A stretch of DNA of 64,000 bases from Calothrix membranacea FACHB-236 (GTDB lineage Bacteria > Cyanobacteriota > Cyanobacteriia > Cyanobacteriales > Nostocaceae). The stretch's first letter is position 1, and every line of letters begins with the position of its first letter. Below are positions 52,412 to 62,938 of the stretch, one piece after another. A program made the translations under genes and the position numbers. The stretch lies in the NCBI RefSeq assembly GCF_014696315.1, contig NZ_JACJPX010000005.1, positions 124,001 through 188,000 on the forward strand, given 5' to 3'. The notes below the pieces were generated by a model that made no database searches, was not told the DNA's origin, and saw only the letters and a program-made list of their open reading frames with translations.

Positions 52412-53245
52412 TTAGCCTCTGTTGGGTTCAACTCGAGCATAGAAAAGCCCACGAATCTTGACTTCTTTAGGTTCACCAGCACCTAAATCAGTATCAGATG
52501 GCTGTTCACTATCGAAAGTACCTGCAATTTCACCAGTAGAACTATCAACTTTAGCTACTTGCAGGGAAATTTTGCCGCTAAGACTTTCAGCTCGCTTAAC
52601 GTTAGTGCGAGTAAGTTCGTCATCGTCCGCTTGAGCAGGTAGAGCTACAGCGTTATCATAGCCAGTAACTACACCTCGTCCTTTGGGATCTAAGAAAGCA
52701 GCACCACGATATGAAGGTACTTTAAATGTGCCTTCAAAATCTGTAGAGGTATTCAAGCTGGTTGAACCAGGTTGTGTTTGAGCAACTAAATTTTTGATAG
52801 TGAATAGGAAAGGTACTCGTTCGCCACCAGGAAGTTGTACAGTAATGGCTTGAAAGTCAAGACCATCTTTCTCTTTAAATGTCAAGCTACTGTCTGAATT
52901 AATTTTCAGATCGCCTTGCACTTGGTCAATAGTGGATGTGTACCTGGTTAACAGCTTACCAGCAACAAATTCTGCTTCTTGGCGTTTATTAGCTGGTTCT
53001 TCTTTGACAAAGAAATTAGTTGGTTCTAAGCAAAGCTCTTTGATGGTGTATGACTGGCTAGAATCCAAGGGAATCGAACCACGACTTGTTTCTGCCAATT
53101 GAGGGCACTTGTTAGCCAAACCAGTGCCACGAATTTGTTCGTATGTAAGTATGTCTCTACTGCTAGCAGAGGAACCATCACTACAAGCAGTTATTAGCCC
53201 TAGGCACAAAGCCAAGAATGCAACAATTAAAGCGCGATACCTCAT
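52412..53245 (-). CDS. psbO: Photosystem II manganese-stabilising protein
   Basis: The extrinsic 33-kDa lumenal protein that stabilises the oxygen-evolving Mn cluster. The signal peptide (about 1-25) is followed by the family motifs LTYEQIRGTGLANKCP, AETSRGSIPLD, KELCLEPTNFFVKEE, GLDFQAITVQLPGGERVPF and KEVKIRGLFYARVEP. I chose the ATG at 53245 (277 residues) because TTGAGG sits six nt before it; the TTG six codons upstream lacks such a site. Both conserved cysteines that form the disulfide are present. The region upstream contains many hairpins, described separately. Confidence 0.96.
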   Translation of the reverse strand: MRYRALIVAFLALCLGLITACSDGSSASSRDILTYEQIRGTGLANKCPQLAETSRGSIPLDSSQSYTIKELCLEPTNFFVKEEPANKRQEAEFVAGKLLTRYTSTIDQVQGDLKINSDSSLTFKEKDGLDFQAITVQLPGGERVPFLFTIKNLVAQTQPGSTSLNTSTDFEGTFKVPSYRGAAFLDPKGRGVVTGYDNAVALPAQADDDELTRTNVKRAESLSGKISLQVAKVDSSTGEIAGTFDSEQPSDTDLGAGEPKEVKIRGLFYARVEPNRG

Positions 53246-54251
53246 GATCAACCTCAATTTCAAAAATTAATATCTAACGTTGCAAAACTGCACTTAAGTT
53301 TTGATCTCTGGTGAGAAACCGCCCTAAGATGGGGGCGTTGTCGGCAGTTCGCCTTTAGCCCTTTCCGTTTCCGGTTGGGTAAAGCCCCTTCCCGATAGAT
53401 AGGGTTGGGTAATTGCCGTTCAAACTTATGTTTGCTAAACGTATTTAAACGTGTCGCTCTTTTGACTCTGGGATGTAAACCCCAGGCTAGCTAGTACACT
53501 GCATCCATTGTGGATGTATGACCCAAACGGGCAAAAACCAGCGTTTTACTATTGTCGGCATTTGGTAGAGTTTGGGCGCATCAATGATTGTGCCCTGACA
53601 CAGAGCGGCATCAGCGCTTGCCTCTGAGGACACGAAGAGCAAAATTCTCTTCGTACTTTCCTCTAGCGTATGGCAAAAGTGGCATCGCTTTAATCGTTCT
53701 GTATTATGTATGTGTCGCCACTACATACTGCCCATTGTTTAAATAGGGAAATCAGCCAGATCATACGATTTTTTGAAACTCAAAATCAAAGCACTCTAGT
53801 ATTAACCCAGAATATCCCGATCTGATTTAGCTCACCTATCGGCTGTAATAAACGTCATTACCTTGTTCTATAAGCGATGTCTAATACTGGCTACGCCTAC
53901 GCAATTGTTTTTAATCGGCAGACCCATGAGCTGAGGTAATGCCAAAAAAATGTCCCATTCCTACGGTACGCTGCGCCTAGCTTACTTCCCCAAAAGGGTA
54001 CGATGTAATTGCACACAATTGGAGAGTGGAGACAAGGAACATAGTTATTGATTTGGTGAAATTAGATAATTTATTTTTTCCAAGTTCCCCGAATGGAACT
54101 TTTTCAGGCAGTTAACACTGAAGAATCAACAATCAGCAACCCTCAATAAGGGTATAAAAGCCAATTGAGGAGATCTGAAACTGCCAGCCAATAGAAAGCC
54201 AAAAATCTTGGGTAAATTTGAGTAGGCCCTAATTTATACGGAAAAGCTGGC
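53246..54251. other. Hairpin-rich spacer upstream of psbO; possible ncRNA or long leader
   Basis: This 1-kb stretch has no gene but is locally richer in G+C than other spacers here and folds repeatedly. Stems include CAAAACT/AGTTTTG (53283-53303), CGCCC/GGGCG (53330-53336 area), CATCCA-TTG-TGGATG (53502-53516) and CCCAAAC/GTTTGGG (53522-53528, 53570-53576). Others are GGGCGCA/TGTGCCC (53574-53595) and ACGAAGAG/CTCTTCGT (53632-53654). It could be a structured RNA, a long psbO leader or decayed repeat DNA. From about 53780 on it is plain spacer, including GGCTACGCCTACGC-type repeat remnants near 53890 and 53965. Confidence 0.4.
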
Positions 54252-54602
54252 ATGAGCAACGACAGAAGCTTGGAAGCAGATAATTTGTCTTCTAAACTAC
54301 AAATGATTTCAAATACGGTGTATGATGCAGCAAAAAGTTGCGAAGGAGATGCGATCGCTCTTTTAGCTTTGCTACGACAGTTAGAGCAGTTACACCGTGA
54401 GATTCGGGATGGCGCTTTTCAAGCAACTTTACCTGAGAATCGTCAGCAACTCTACTCATTGCTCAAAGATATTGAATCTGAGGGAGGCTGGCCTTACATT
54501 GAGCGCATGAGAATAAAGGCCTTTTTAGCAAACTTGGTAGAAGATGCTAATCAGGACAATAGCGATGGTGTCGTCAAAAGCGATCGCTCTTGTGGTTGGT
54601 AA
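54252..54602 (+). CDS. Small helical protein, unknown function
   Basis: A 116-residue, mostly helical protein (DAIALLALLRQLEQLHREIRDG and RQQLYSLLKDIESEGGWPYI). It is accepted because of a good ATG, regular amphipathic helices and an in-frame HIP1 site with normal codon use. It converges on the large WD40 gene with only 7 bp between the two stops. I do not know a function; it looks like small conserved proteins in filamentous cyanobacteria, which I cannot verify. Confidence 0.65.
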   Translation: MSNDRSLEADNLSSKLQMISNTVYDAAKSCEGDAIALLALLRQLEQLHREIRDGAFQATLPENRQQLYSLLKDIESEGGWPYIERMRIKAFLANLVEDANQDNSDGVVKSDRSCGW

Positions 54603-54609
54603 ATTCTAA

Positions 54610-57600
54610 TTATTTGCTGTTGGTAATGTCATCACAAAGCAGGCGATCGCGCGGATCAACATTATGGTTGTGCTGGAGATAATCATCAACCCAGCTGCAA
54701 CCACTATGCAGGAGGTCATTAAGATTTAAATTCCACAAAATGATTGTGCTGTCGTCACTAGCAGAAGCCAATGTTTGACCATCAGGGCTAAAGCTGACAC
54801 TTAATACAGCACTCTGATGCCCAGTGAGGGTTTTAATCAGTTTACCCTCACGGCTCCAGAGTTTGACTGTCTTGTCCCAACTGGCTGCAGCGAGCAATTC
54901 ACCATTGGGACTGAAGGTAACAGCATTAACGCTATCGCTATAACCTTTTAACAAGGTTTTCAACAATTTCCCATCCCGCCGCCATAACTTTACGGTGTTA
55001 TCCCAACTAGCAGAAGCTAGTAACTGGTCAGTAGGACTAAAGCTGACACCTAAAACCCAGCTATCTTGAGGCGAAAAAGTTTTCAACAAAGTCCCATCCC
55101 TGCGCCAGAGTTTGATGGTTTTGTCGTCACTCGCAGTCGCTAATAGCTGACCGTCCGGGCTGAAATTGACACTATTCACCCAACCGTTATGTCCTACCAA
55201 CGTTGTCAGCAAGCGGCCATCACGATGCCAAAGTTTCACTGTCTTATCTTTACTCGCTGAAGCTAACAACTGTCCGTCTGGACTAAAACTGACGCTCATG
55301 ACACTATCAGTATGCCCCTGCAGTGTCTTGATAAAAGTTCCATCACGCCGCCAAAGTTTGACAGTTTTGTCATAGCTGGCTGAAGCTAGTATTTCACCTA
55401 AAGGATCAAAACTCACACTGGGAACCTTATCTGTATGACCCCGCAGAGTTTTGTAAAGTTGTGTTTGCACCTCACCATTTTTAGTTTCACGTTGCCACAG
55501 TTTGACTGTGTAATCTTTGCTGCCAGAAGCTAACATCTGACCATCCGGACTCCAAGCCACGCTTAAAACTCTACCCGTATGACCTTTGAGGATGGGTATT
55601 GTTGAGGCATCTAAACGCCATAATTTGACGCTTTTATCATAACTAGCTGATGCTAGCAGTTTCTGATCTGGGCTGAAAGCCACACTAGCAACAGCATCGC
55701 TATGTCCTTTAAAAGTATTTAGTAAAGCGCCTGTAGTACTCCAGAGATTGATGGTGTTATCGTCACTTCCAGAAGCAAATTTTTGACTATCAGAACTAAA
55801 ATTCAGGCTCCAAATAACACCATTATGCTGCTGTAAGGTTTTAATGCGGCGAAAATCAAAGCTATTTTTACTACTACTTCGCTCTCTGCGCCAGAGTTGT
55901 ATAGTTTGATCTCTACCACCAGATACTAGCAGTTGACCATTGGGGCTGAAAGCTACGGCAGTTACACCCTTACGATGCCCCTGTAAAGTGGTTACTAAAC
56001 TACCATCTTGCCGCCAAATTTTTACGGTTTTGTCTTCACTAGCTGAGGCAATAAATTTTCCATCTGGGCTGAAGGTTACCCAGTTAACCCATCCTTGATG
56101 TCCCCTAAGGATTTTGACTAAAGTACCGTCTTTGCGCCAGAGTTTAATGGTTTCATCCTTACTACCAGTGGCTAAAAGCTCACTATTAGGGCTGAAACTG
56201 ACGCTATAAACCCAATCTCCATGCCCTTGCAGAGTTTTGTATGGTTGTGGGTCAAATAAGCCTGTAATCGCATTTCTCTGCCAGATTTGCACGGTTTTAT
56301 CGAGACTGGCAGAAGCTAAGGTCTGACCATCAGGACTAAAACTGACGCTAGTAACCGCATCACTATGACCCTTAAGAGTTTGGACTAAAGTGCCGTCATA
56401 TCGCCATATTTTTACAGTTTGATCCCGACTACCTGAAGCCAAAAATTGACCATCAGGACTGAAAGCAAGACCCCAAACAATATCTTTGTGACTCTCTAAG
56501 CGATTTTTCTCTTTAATCCCATAAACTGCTTGTTGTAAGGCTGTTACAACTCGCATCTTTGTGTCTGCTTGAATACCATCATCTGCTTGTTTGAGCCTTT
56601 TCCAAGCCCGCAAACTTTCTAATAGGGCATCAAACTCTTTATTAGAAGCAAATAGTGCTTCACTTGAAGCTGCGATCGCGCTGATTTTGAAATTTGTTTC
56701 GCTGCGTTCAGCTCTTAATGCTTGACGCTCGGCTGCTCTTTTTTGTAAATCTGCCTGCCACCATAATACGGCTATTGTCCCTGCCATTGCTGCCAAGGCC
56801 ACCCCAGCTAGACGTGCTTCTCGCAGTCGCCGTTGTAAAACTAAATTCAATTGCTCTTGAGAGAGTTTTTGCGCTACTTCAGCTCGATTTTTTTCTGATC
56901 TGACTTTTTCTAACTCGGCAACCATTCCATAATCATTTTTTTGGCGAATTGGTTCAACTAAATAATCATGAACCAACTGGTAGCGATCGCCTAATTCTTC
57001 TGGCTCTCGTAATACTAATCCTGACCCCACTAAAATTTCTAAAATAAATTCCCAAGCTGAATCAAAATTAGATATTGCGTTTTGATTATTCTCTAGAACA
57101 GCTGCTAAATCCGCTTTAGTTTTTAATGGTCTTGTACCTTTTTCATCTGTTAATTCAAATAATAATTTCCAACTCCGTGCTTCGTTTTCCTGCCCACAAT
57201 CTTTGATCACTTCCTCAAGCCATCGCTCAACTAGTTTTTCTGAGCCACCGCACAGATTATATTGTGCAAGAGTAGTAATATTTTCTGCTTGCAGTTGAGC
57301 GCCGACGATTTGTAGTTCAATAGGATGTACTTCGTTGTTGTCTCCTGCTAAATCTTTAACTAACTGATGAATTAATTCATCAGTAATTTCATAATGTGAA
57401 CGTTGAGTCAGACTTTTAATAATGTTAATTGCATCATCACTGTCAAAGTTACCCAAGTAATAGCGGATGTCTTTATCTAATATATTTTTATTAATTATAC
57501 CTAAATCATAAAGACCATGACTATTTTCTTTGCTCAACCGCTCAAATTCTAATAAATAATGTAAATAATCTTCACGAATTGCCAAAATAATTTTGACATA

Positions 57601-59640
57601 GCCAATATTTAAACACTCACTAAAAAATTTATAAAATTGGATTTTTTTCTCAGGAGAGGTGCTGATAAAGAAGAATTCTTCAAACTGATCAAAAATAATG
57701 ACTATCGTATGATTACGTTCAGAAACTAAACGTAGTTTTTCAATAAGTATAGTTGGTGTAATTTCTCCAACAGTAGAAATTTCTGTCTGTGCTAGTACTT
57801 GATTAACATTGCGTCCTAATGCTGTCACCCAATCTGTATACACAGATAAAACTATAGGTAAAGCAATACGCTCACCAATAGCTTTTCCTTTTAAAGCTGG
57901 TACTAAACCTGCTTTGAGAATAGAGCTTTTACCTACTCCTGATGGGCCATGAATGACTGTAAGTTTGTAATCAGCACGGGTGATTCTTTCAATCAAACGA
58001 TTAACATCTTGTTGTCTTCCAGAAGCAGCTATTTCTTGGGCGACTTCCTCAGGAATAAATGGTATTTTTTGCGACTCTAATACTGGGTTAATTCTGTAGC
58101 GTTGTGGCTGTAATTGGCTAGCACCAATGAAGGCGCGAAAGCGATACTGATGTTCGATTTGAATTTTTTCTTGCTTGAGAATAAAGGCTTCTGTATAATC
58201 ATGACGCTCATCAAAGTAGAGCGATCGCAACTCTTCTAAAATTTCTAAATACAGCAATGGCTCATACTGTAGCTCACAAACTACTCTTGCCCATTCCAGG
58301 TTATTGATAGCTTCTTGCCACTCACCCAAATGTCGCTGTGTACGTGCTAACAATAATAGATACCAACTTTCTTGCCTGCGTGACACTTCTGTCGCTAGTT
58401 CAGCAATAGAAAGTGCTGTATTGGCTAATTCATGGGCTAATACCCAGTTCGATTCTGAAGCCGCCACATCTGCGAGAAAGGCGTAATCTTGGGCTAGTTG
58501 TGCGGGATTGCCATAATTTTCATGCAGCTGCAACGATTTCTTAGCTAATTGCTCTAATTCTTCCCAATTTTGTAAGCGTTGCAGCATTTCGCAAGTCGGT
58601 AGAATGAATTTGGCAACTAAGTCCGGTCTTTGTGCCTCTTCCAATATCTCCAAGCATTTGGTAAACCACAAAAGAGCATCCTGCCAGTACTTACTATCAG
58701 CACCTTGGTATAAGTCTGCCATGCGCCGATAACACAACCCAATGTGGAATGTTACTACTGCTTGTCTCAGAAGTGGTGGAGATGGCAGCATTGGCGGATA
58801 GGGAGAATATAGTTCTACATTCTCTTCTAAATTAATTAATCCACTCTCGCCTGAACCAACTTGTTGCCAAAGTTCTAAGCTTTTTTGATAATGAGTTAAA
58901 GCATCATCAATTTGATCGTTAGCATATTCATCACGTCCCAAGACAAATTCTAAACTTGCTTCTAATTCAGGATCTAATTTCACCCCATATAAACGCAACA
59001 AATCATTACGGGCGGATTCAATTTCCCGCCGATTTCTTGACTTAGGAGCTAAATCAAGAGCATCATTTGATAAAAATTTGTCAGCACCTGCTTCTAAAAC
59101 TTTAGCGAATAGAGATTCTGTTTCCTGACGGATTAGCGCAATTAAATATTCTTGCGCTAGTTCAAATTTGATGGTAGTTGCTGCCCAACTTTTAAAATCT
59201 GGCGCTAATCTTGAAAGCATAGAAGCTACTTCATCTTGTAGCCAAAAGATTAATGGGAAGGGAAAAGTAGCTGAATAAATATCTCGTGCTTGGTTGAGAC
59301 CAGCCAAAAAATTATCGAGAGCAAGAATTGACTCTAGTCCAAAAACCATCACAGCCGATGGCAAGGTATCTTTTACAACTACAGAATGATCTAAAAATAG
59401 TTCTGTAATTATTTGAGTATGTAAAGCATTGGTTGATGGCTGAAGAAATATCTCTCTAATATTGATTTCTTTAGTTAGCAAGCGGAGATTACCCAACATT
59501 TGCTCCCGTAATTGCCCATAATTACAGCGGACTAAAATTAGAGCAAAGTGACCTTTAGAGAGATTTATTGCCCGAATCATCCTTTGCAGAGCATGTTGAT
59601 TGTCATTAACTATAGCTGCTGTGAATTGCCACTTTGTCAT
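54610..59640 (-). CDS. TPR - STAND NTPase - transmembrane - 14 x WD40 protein
   Basis: A 1,676-residue signalling NTPase. Residues 1-210 form an unassigned N-terminal domain. TPR-like helices span about 220-530. The nSTAND-type NTPase has Walker A VIHGPSGVGKSS (K571) and Walker B TIVIIFDQFEEFFF (about 645-658). One transmembrane segment (VALAAMAGTIAVLWW) lies near residue 950, and fourteen WD40 repeats run from about 1045 to 1650. Fourteen repeats make two seven-bladed propellers. The repeats keep the H...SPDG...SAS.D.T.KLW consensus. STAND proteins act as ligand-triggered switches, some in antiphage or death signalling. The upstream gene encodes another P-loop ATPase. Trigger and output unknown. 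Confidence 0.88.
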   Translation of the reverse strand: MTKWQFTAAIVNDNQHALQRMIRAINLSKGHFALILVRCNYGQLREQMLGNLRLLTKEINIREIFLQPSTNALHTQIITELFLDHSVVVKDTLPSAVMVFGLESILALDNFLAGLNQARDIYSATFPFPLIFWLQDEVASMLSRLAPDFKSWAATTIKFELAQEYLIALIRQETESLFAKVLEAGADKFLSNDALDLAPKSRNRREIESARNDLLRLYGVKLDPELEASLEFVLGRDEYANDQIDDALTHYQKSLELWQQVGSGESGLINLEENVELYSPYPPMLPSPPLLRQAVVTFHIGLCYRRMADLYQGADSKYWQDALLWFTKCLEILEEAQRPDLVAKFILPTCEMLQRLQNWEELEQLAKKSLQLHENYGNPAQLAQDYAFLADVAASESNWVLAHELANTALSIAELATEVSRRQESWYLLLLARTQRHLGEWQEAINNLEWARVVCELQYEPLLYLEILEELRSLYFDERHDYTEAFILKQEKIQIEHQYRFRAFIGASQLQPQRYRINPVLESQKIPFIPEEVAQEIAASGRQQDVNRLIERITRADYKLTVIHGPSGVGKSSILKAGLVPALKGKAIGERIALPIVLSVYTDWVTALGRNVNQVLAQTEISTVGEITPTILIEKLRLVSERNHTIVIIFDQFEEFFFISTSPEKKIQFYKFFSECLNIGYVKIILAIREDYLHYLLEFERLSKENSHGLYDLGIINKNILDKDIRYYLGNFDSDDAINIIKSLTQRSHYEITDELIHQLVKDLAGDNNEVHPIELQIVGAQLQAENITTLAQYNLCGGSEKLVERWLEEVIKDCGQENEARSWKLLFELTDEKGTRPLKTKADLAAVLENNQNAISNFDSAWEFILEILVGSGLVLREPEELGDRYQLVHDYLVEPIRQKNDYGMVAELEKVRSEKNRAEVAQKLSQEQLNLVLQRRLREARLAGVALAAMAGTIAVLWWQADLQKRAAERQALRAERSETNFKISAIAASSEALFASNKEFDALLESLRAWKRLKQADDGIQADTKMRVVTALQQAVYGIKEKNRLESHKDIVWGLAFSPDGQFLASGSRDQTVKIWRYDGTLVQTLKGHSDAVTSVSFSPDGQTLASASLDKTVQIWQRNAITGLFDPQPYKTLQGHGDWVYSVSFSPNSELLATGSKDETIKLWRKDGTLVKILRGHQGWVNWVTFSPDGKFIASASEDKTVKIWRQDGSLVTTLQGHRKGVTAVAFSPNGQLLVSGGRDQTIQLWRRERSSSKNSFDFRRIKTLQQHNGVIWSLNFSSDSQKFASGSDDNTINLWSTTGALLNTFKGHSDAVASVAFSPDQKLLASASYDKSVKLWRLDASTIPILKGHTGRVLSVAWSPDGQMLASGSKDYTVKLWQRETKNGEVQTQLYKTLRGHTDKVPSVSFDPLGEILASASYDKTVKLWRRDGTFIKTLQGHTDSVMSVSFSPDGQLLASASKDKTVKLWHRDGRLLTTLVGHNGWVNSVNFSPDGQLLATASDDKTIKLWRRDGTLLKTFSPQDSWVLGVSFSPTDQLLASASWDNTVKLWRRDGKLLKTLLKGYSDSVNAVTFSPNGELLAAASWDKTVKLWSREGKLIKTLTGHQSAVLSVSFSPDGQTLASASDDSTIILWNLNLNDLLHSGCSWVDDYLQHNHNVDPRDRLLCDDITNSK

Positions 59641-59787
59641 ATATAAAAAACGGGCTATAGAGGAAGAATAATAAATTACACATCAAGCAGCAGCAAGAAT
59701 AATTTTTGATACTGATTTTTGCATTGTGAAAAATTGGTTTGAGGTTTTAGTTCCATAGCCAATTTTTCTAGATAACTTGGAAATCAC

Positions 59788-61119
59788 TCACTTATTTTGC
59801 TGCCAGATAAGGACTTTTTCTGTTTCTGCTAATGCTGGACTAATTCCAAACCACCGACCTTGGGGATCGCGGTATTCAAACAGATACATACTTCGTAGTA
59901 AGCTTTGATAGTCAGATTCACCTTTGACGCTTTGCTGTTGCACTACTTCAAACAGTAATTTCCATTGATGTTCATCAATCGCTAATAACAGGTCGTCCCG
60001 GTAATCTTTAATGACAGCTTCTAAACATTCTCTGGAAAAGGGTGGATCTTGGCGTTGCAAGCAACTATAAAGTAGTCCCAATAAATTACGGATGTGACCA
60101 CCACTAACACGGCAAATTCGATCTAATGTCTCAGGGTGATCGAATAAATCTGTGATTAATAAAGGTCTTTCATCCCACTTAACTTCTGGGAAAGCTCGTG
60201 CTAGTACTAACTGGCGCAATAGTGACATTCCTGGTTCAAAGTCGCTACCATCCCTTTTCCGCACTAAAACCATCGGTAATACTTTAGGTGCAATTCCTCC
60301 TCCTAAGCGATTTTTTAGAGTTTCATACTCATTAGAAAAAATTAAGGCTAGGGGAATGGTGTAGACTAAGTGGCATTTCAGCCGACGTAACTGCTCACCT
60401 CTGTCAATGAAAAGATATTCTGGTTGGGTACGTCCAGAAGCAACTGGACGCATATCAACTCGATCTAAGTTATCTACGATCACTACTAATCCTTTTTGAC
60501 CGCGTTGCTTAAGCTGTTCAACAGCTTTGTCTAGTATCTCCTCGTTAATTGCTTGCAAAATACTGTTGGTACGTGGCTCCAGGTATTGCCTTAATTGATT
60601 ACGTGTCTGGGCACTATCTTTGGTTTTAGCAGTAATTTTGGCAATACCCAAGGATAATTCTGCTTGTCCTGATAACTCTATAGGGGTCTGCAAAAAATCC
60701 CCTATTTCTTTAAACAAATTACTAAAGTAACCTGGTTTAAATTTAATTCCAATTCCTTCCAAACTAACACTGACTTGACGGGCTACACTCAGCAAAATAT
60801 CGCTAACATCTATATCCGCCATATCTAAGTCTTGGCTGGACTCAAAATAAACCACATGAAATCCTGCTGCGTTTAGCTCTGCTTTCAGGCGTTGTAACTC
60901 TGTGGATTTACCACAACCAATATGACCTGTAAATAACTGACAAGTTGGCTCATCTGGAGAAATTCGAGTAATAGTACGTTGTAGTTCTTCAACAATTTTG
61001 CAACCACGTACATCAGAGAAATCTATATAGTACTGCTTATCCAGTACTTCACTCATATTTAATGTGTAGCTTGGGTTACACGCTTTATAAAAACGTGACA
61101 AATTTAATGTTGTTCTCAT
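59788..61119 (-). CDS. P-loop ATPase paired with the STAND-WD40 protein
   Basis: A 443-residue AAA/STAND-like ATPase. Walker A is GHIGCGKST (residues 65-73), Walker B is LVVIVDNLDRV (211-221), and a sensor-like RLGGGIAPKVLPMV and a helical lid with SGGHIRNLLGLLYS follow. The N-terminus (FYKACNPSYTLNMSEVLDKQYYIDF) resembles the start of other cyanobacterial ATP-binding proteins of this kind. No nuclease or membrane part is seen. The stop lies 147 bp before the WD40 gene on the same strand, so the two probably form an operon and work together. Function not known. Confidence 0.8.
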   Translation of the reverse strand: MRTTLNLSRFYKACNPSYTLNMSEVLDKQYYIDFSDVRGCKIVEELQRTITRISPDEPTCQLFTGHIGCGKSTELQRLKAELNAAGFHVVYFESSQDLDMADIDVSDILLSVARQVSVSLEGIGIKFKPGYFSNLFKEIGDFLQTPIELSGQAELSLGIAKITAKTKDSAQTRNQLRQYLEPRTNSILQAINEEILDKAVEQLKQRGQKGLVVIVDNLDRVDMRPVASGRTQPEYLFIDRGEQLRRLKCHLVYTIPLALIFSNEYETLKNRLGGGIAPKVLPMVLVRKRDGSDFEPGMSLLRQLVLARAFPEVKWDERPLLITDLFDHPETLDRICRVSGGHIRNLLGLLYSCLQRQDPPFSRECLEAVIKDYRDDLLLAIDEHQWKLLFEVVQQQSVKGESDYQSLLRSMYLFEYRDPQGRWFGISPALAETEKVLIWQQNK

Positions 61120-62092
61120 GTAGATGCAGATCTAGTTTTATTTGTATCTTTTGCTATGCAAAAATCTCTATCAATTTTAAGAGATATCAAATTTAATACA
61201 AGTTGGAATTAAACAGTAGACAACCCCAAGAGCGAGAATGCCCCAACCAACTGTCAGTATAATGGCAGAGATTGAGTTTTTCCTTATACGTTAAGTTTCT
61301 CTGTCCTTTTTACAGCTGGTGTTGAACTTTTGACAATCTATAACCTTTCCCGAGGTTGCCAAATCCTGATGGGCTAGTCACGATGTCAAAAAAAATACTT
61401 TTTTAGCTAAATGGAGGGTGTGGTTATGGATGGTACACATATCATTATATTTTGCCTTTGTCAATAAAAAATGTAATATTTTTTACAGTCAAATTAACAT
61501 TTTGTAATTATCTGCAAAAAAAACTCAGATGTCTATATGTTTTCAATGGCAGTGATTACTATACATTTAGCTACATCTAAAGCGTTTAATCACATAGCAC
61601 TAAATTAAAGTTTGAGGTGGTTGCTAGGATGTGGCTTTGGCAGAGAAATTGTTTGTGTGTTTGTTGATTTACCCTAGTAAAAATAAAAGCGCTATTGGCT
61701 TTGAACTGTAAGTTAAATAGAGAATTTTGCCATAATGCAGATAAAAGAAAATTGTGATTGTTGCTCTTGGATGTAAAACGTATAAATACTGAGAAGATAC
61801 TAGAGCTAATATACATATAACATTATATATTTCAATCTCTCTGATGTAGCTTTTTTTGCAGATAATGGCTGTCACCCTACAGTAAAAAAGTGACATTCGG
61901 TCTAGAATAGACAGCGCTAACTGCTAAATGAAGAGATATCACCCCACAATCATCCTGTGGTTGCTGTAAAGTGTTACTAAAAAGTGAAAAAATTTTGGAA
62001 AAAAGGGGCTAGTAAATGCCACCAAAGTTTACTGAAATTAATTAATGAGCTGACTACCAAAGAATTTGGACTGAAACCAGCAAGGGGTTTTA
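61120..62092. other. AT-rich non-coding spacer upstream of ftsQ and the ATPase gene
   Basis: About 970 bp between divergent genes, holding both promoters. Two overlapping minus-strand frames (61586-61896) have poor composition and no start signal and are not called. A small stem, GTCAC/GTGAC, lies near 61871-61894. Confidence 0.55.
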
Positions 62093-62938
62093 ATGGCTGA
62101 CCTAGTATCACTTTCCCGTGCAGATTTAGCCCAGCGCCGTAAAAGATTAAGGCGCAAGCAGCAAATGAAAATTATTCAGGCAATTTGGCGAACTTTCGCC
62201 ATTAGCAGTTTGGCAGGTTGTTTGCTGTGGGTGGCAACCCAACCTATTTGGGTGCTAAATGCACCCAACCAAATTGTCGTGAAATCAGGTAATGAATTAC
62301 TCCCAGAAGAAACAGTTAAGTCTCTGTTGGTATTATCTTATCCCCAATCTTTATGGCGAATTCAACCGTCAGCGATCGCCGAATCTTTAAAGCGACAACC
62401 CACTATTGCACAAGCCAGCGTCAGTCGTCGTCTATTCCCACCGGGGTTGATCGTCGACATCACTGAACGAGTACCCGTAGCTATAGTACAAACACCCACA
62501 GGTGGAAAGTCTGAAGGTGTTAATAAGCAAGCATCTGTTGGCTTAATAGATGCTAATGGAGTTTTGATACCTTTAGACAAATACACATCACTTAATCCCA
62601 CAAGAAAATTACCCAATCTCAAGGTGATTGGGTTACCTGAACAATATCTTCCTTATTGGACTCAACTTTATCTATCTGTGAACCAAAGTTTGGTGAAAAT
62701 CCAAGAAATTAATTGTCAAGATCCAACAAATCTAATTTTAAAAACAGAGCTAGGCAATGTGTACCTCGGCCCACCAAGTCCTCAGCTATCTGAACAGATT
62801 AAGATCCTTGCTCAAATGCGCCATTTATCTAGCAAGTTAAATTCAAGTCAAATAGAATACATTGATCTCCAAAACCCTGAAGCTCCATTAGTACAGTTGA
62901 ACCAAAAAAAACAGAAAATTAATGTTCGTAATCCCTAG
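62093..62938 (+). CDS. ftsQ: Cell division protein FtsQ (DivIB)
   Basis: A 281-residue bitopic division protein. It has a basic cytoplasmic N-terminus (RKRLRRKQQMK), a single membrane helix (about residues 28-48) and a POTRA domain: LPEETVKSLLVLSYPQSLWRI, then the FtsQ beta domain with PGLIVDITERVPVAIV and the GVLIPLD loop. It links early and late divisome proteins. In Anabaena-type genomes ftsZ normally follows ftsQ; here at least 1 kb separates them. No coding frame overlaps it. Confidence 0.9.
   Translation: MADLVSLSRADLAQRRKRLRRKQQMKIIQAIWRTFAISSLAGCLLWVATQPIWVLNAPNQIVVKSGNELLPEETVKSLLVLSYPQSLWRIQPSAIAESLKRQPTIAQASVSRRLFPPGLIVDITERVPVAIVQTPTGGKSEGVNKQASVGLIDANGVLIPLDKYTSLNPTRKLPNLKVIGLPEQYLPYWTQLYLSVNQSLVKIQEINCQDPTNLILKTELGNVYLGPPSPQLSEQIKILAQMRHLSSKLNSSQIEYIDLQNPEAPLVQLNQKKQKINVRNP

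Noticed and set aside
53246-53263. TTG start of psbO six codons upstream
   Set aside because: The ATG at 53245 has a well-spaced TTGAGG site; the TTG has none, and the added residues disrupt the signal peptide start.
61586-61896. Two overlapping minus-strand frames upstream of ftsQ
   Set aside because: Cys/Phe/Leu-rich composition typical of AT-rich spacer, no ribosome-binding site, and each overlaps the other out of frame.
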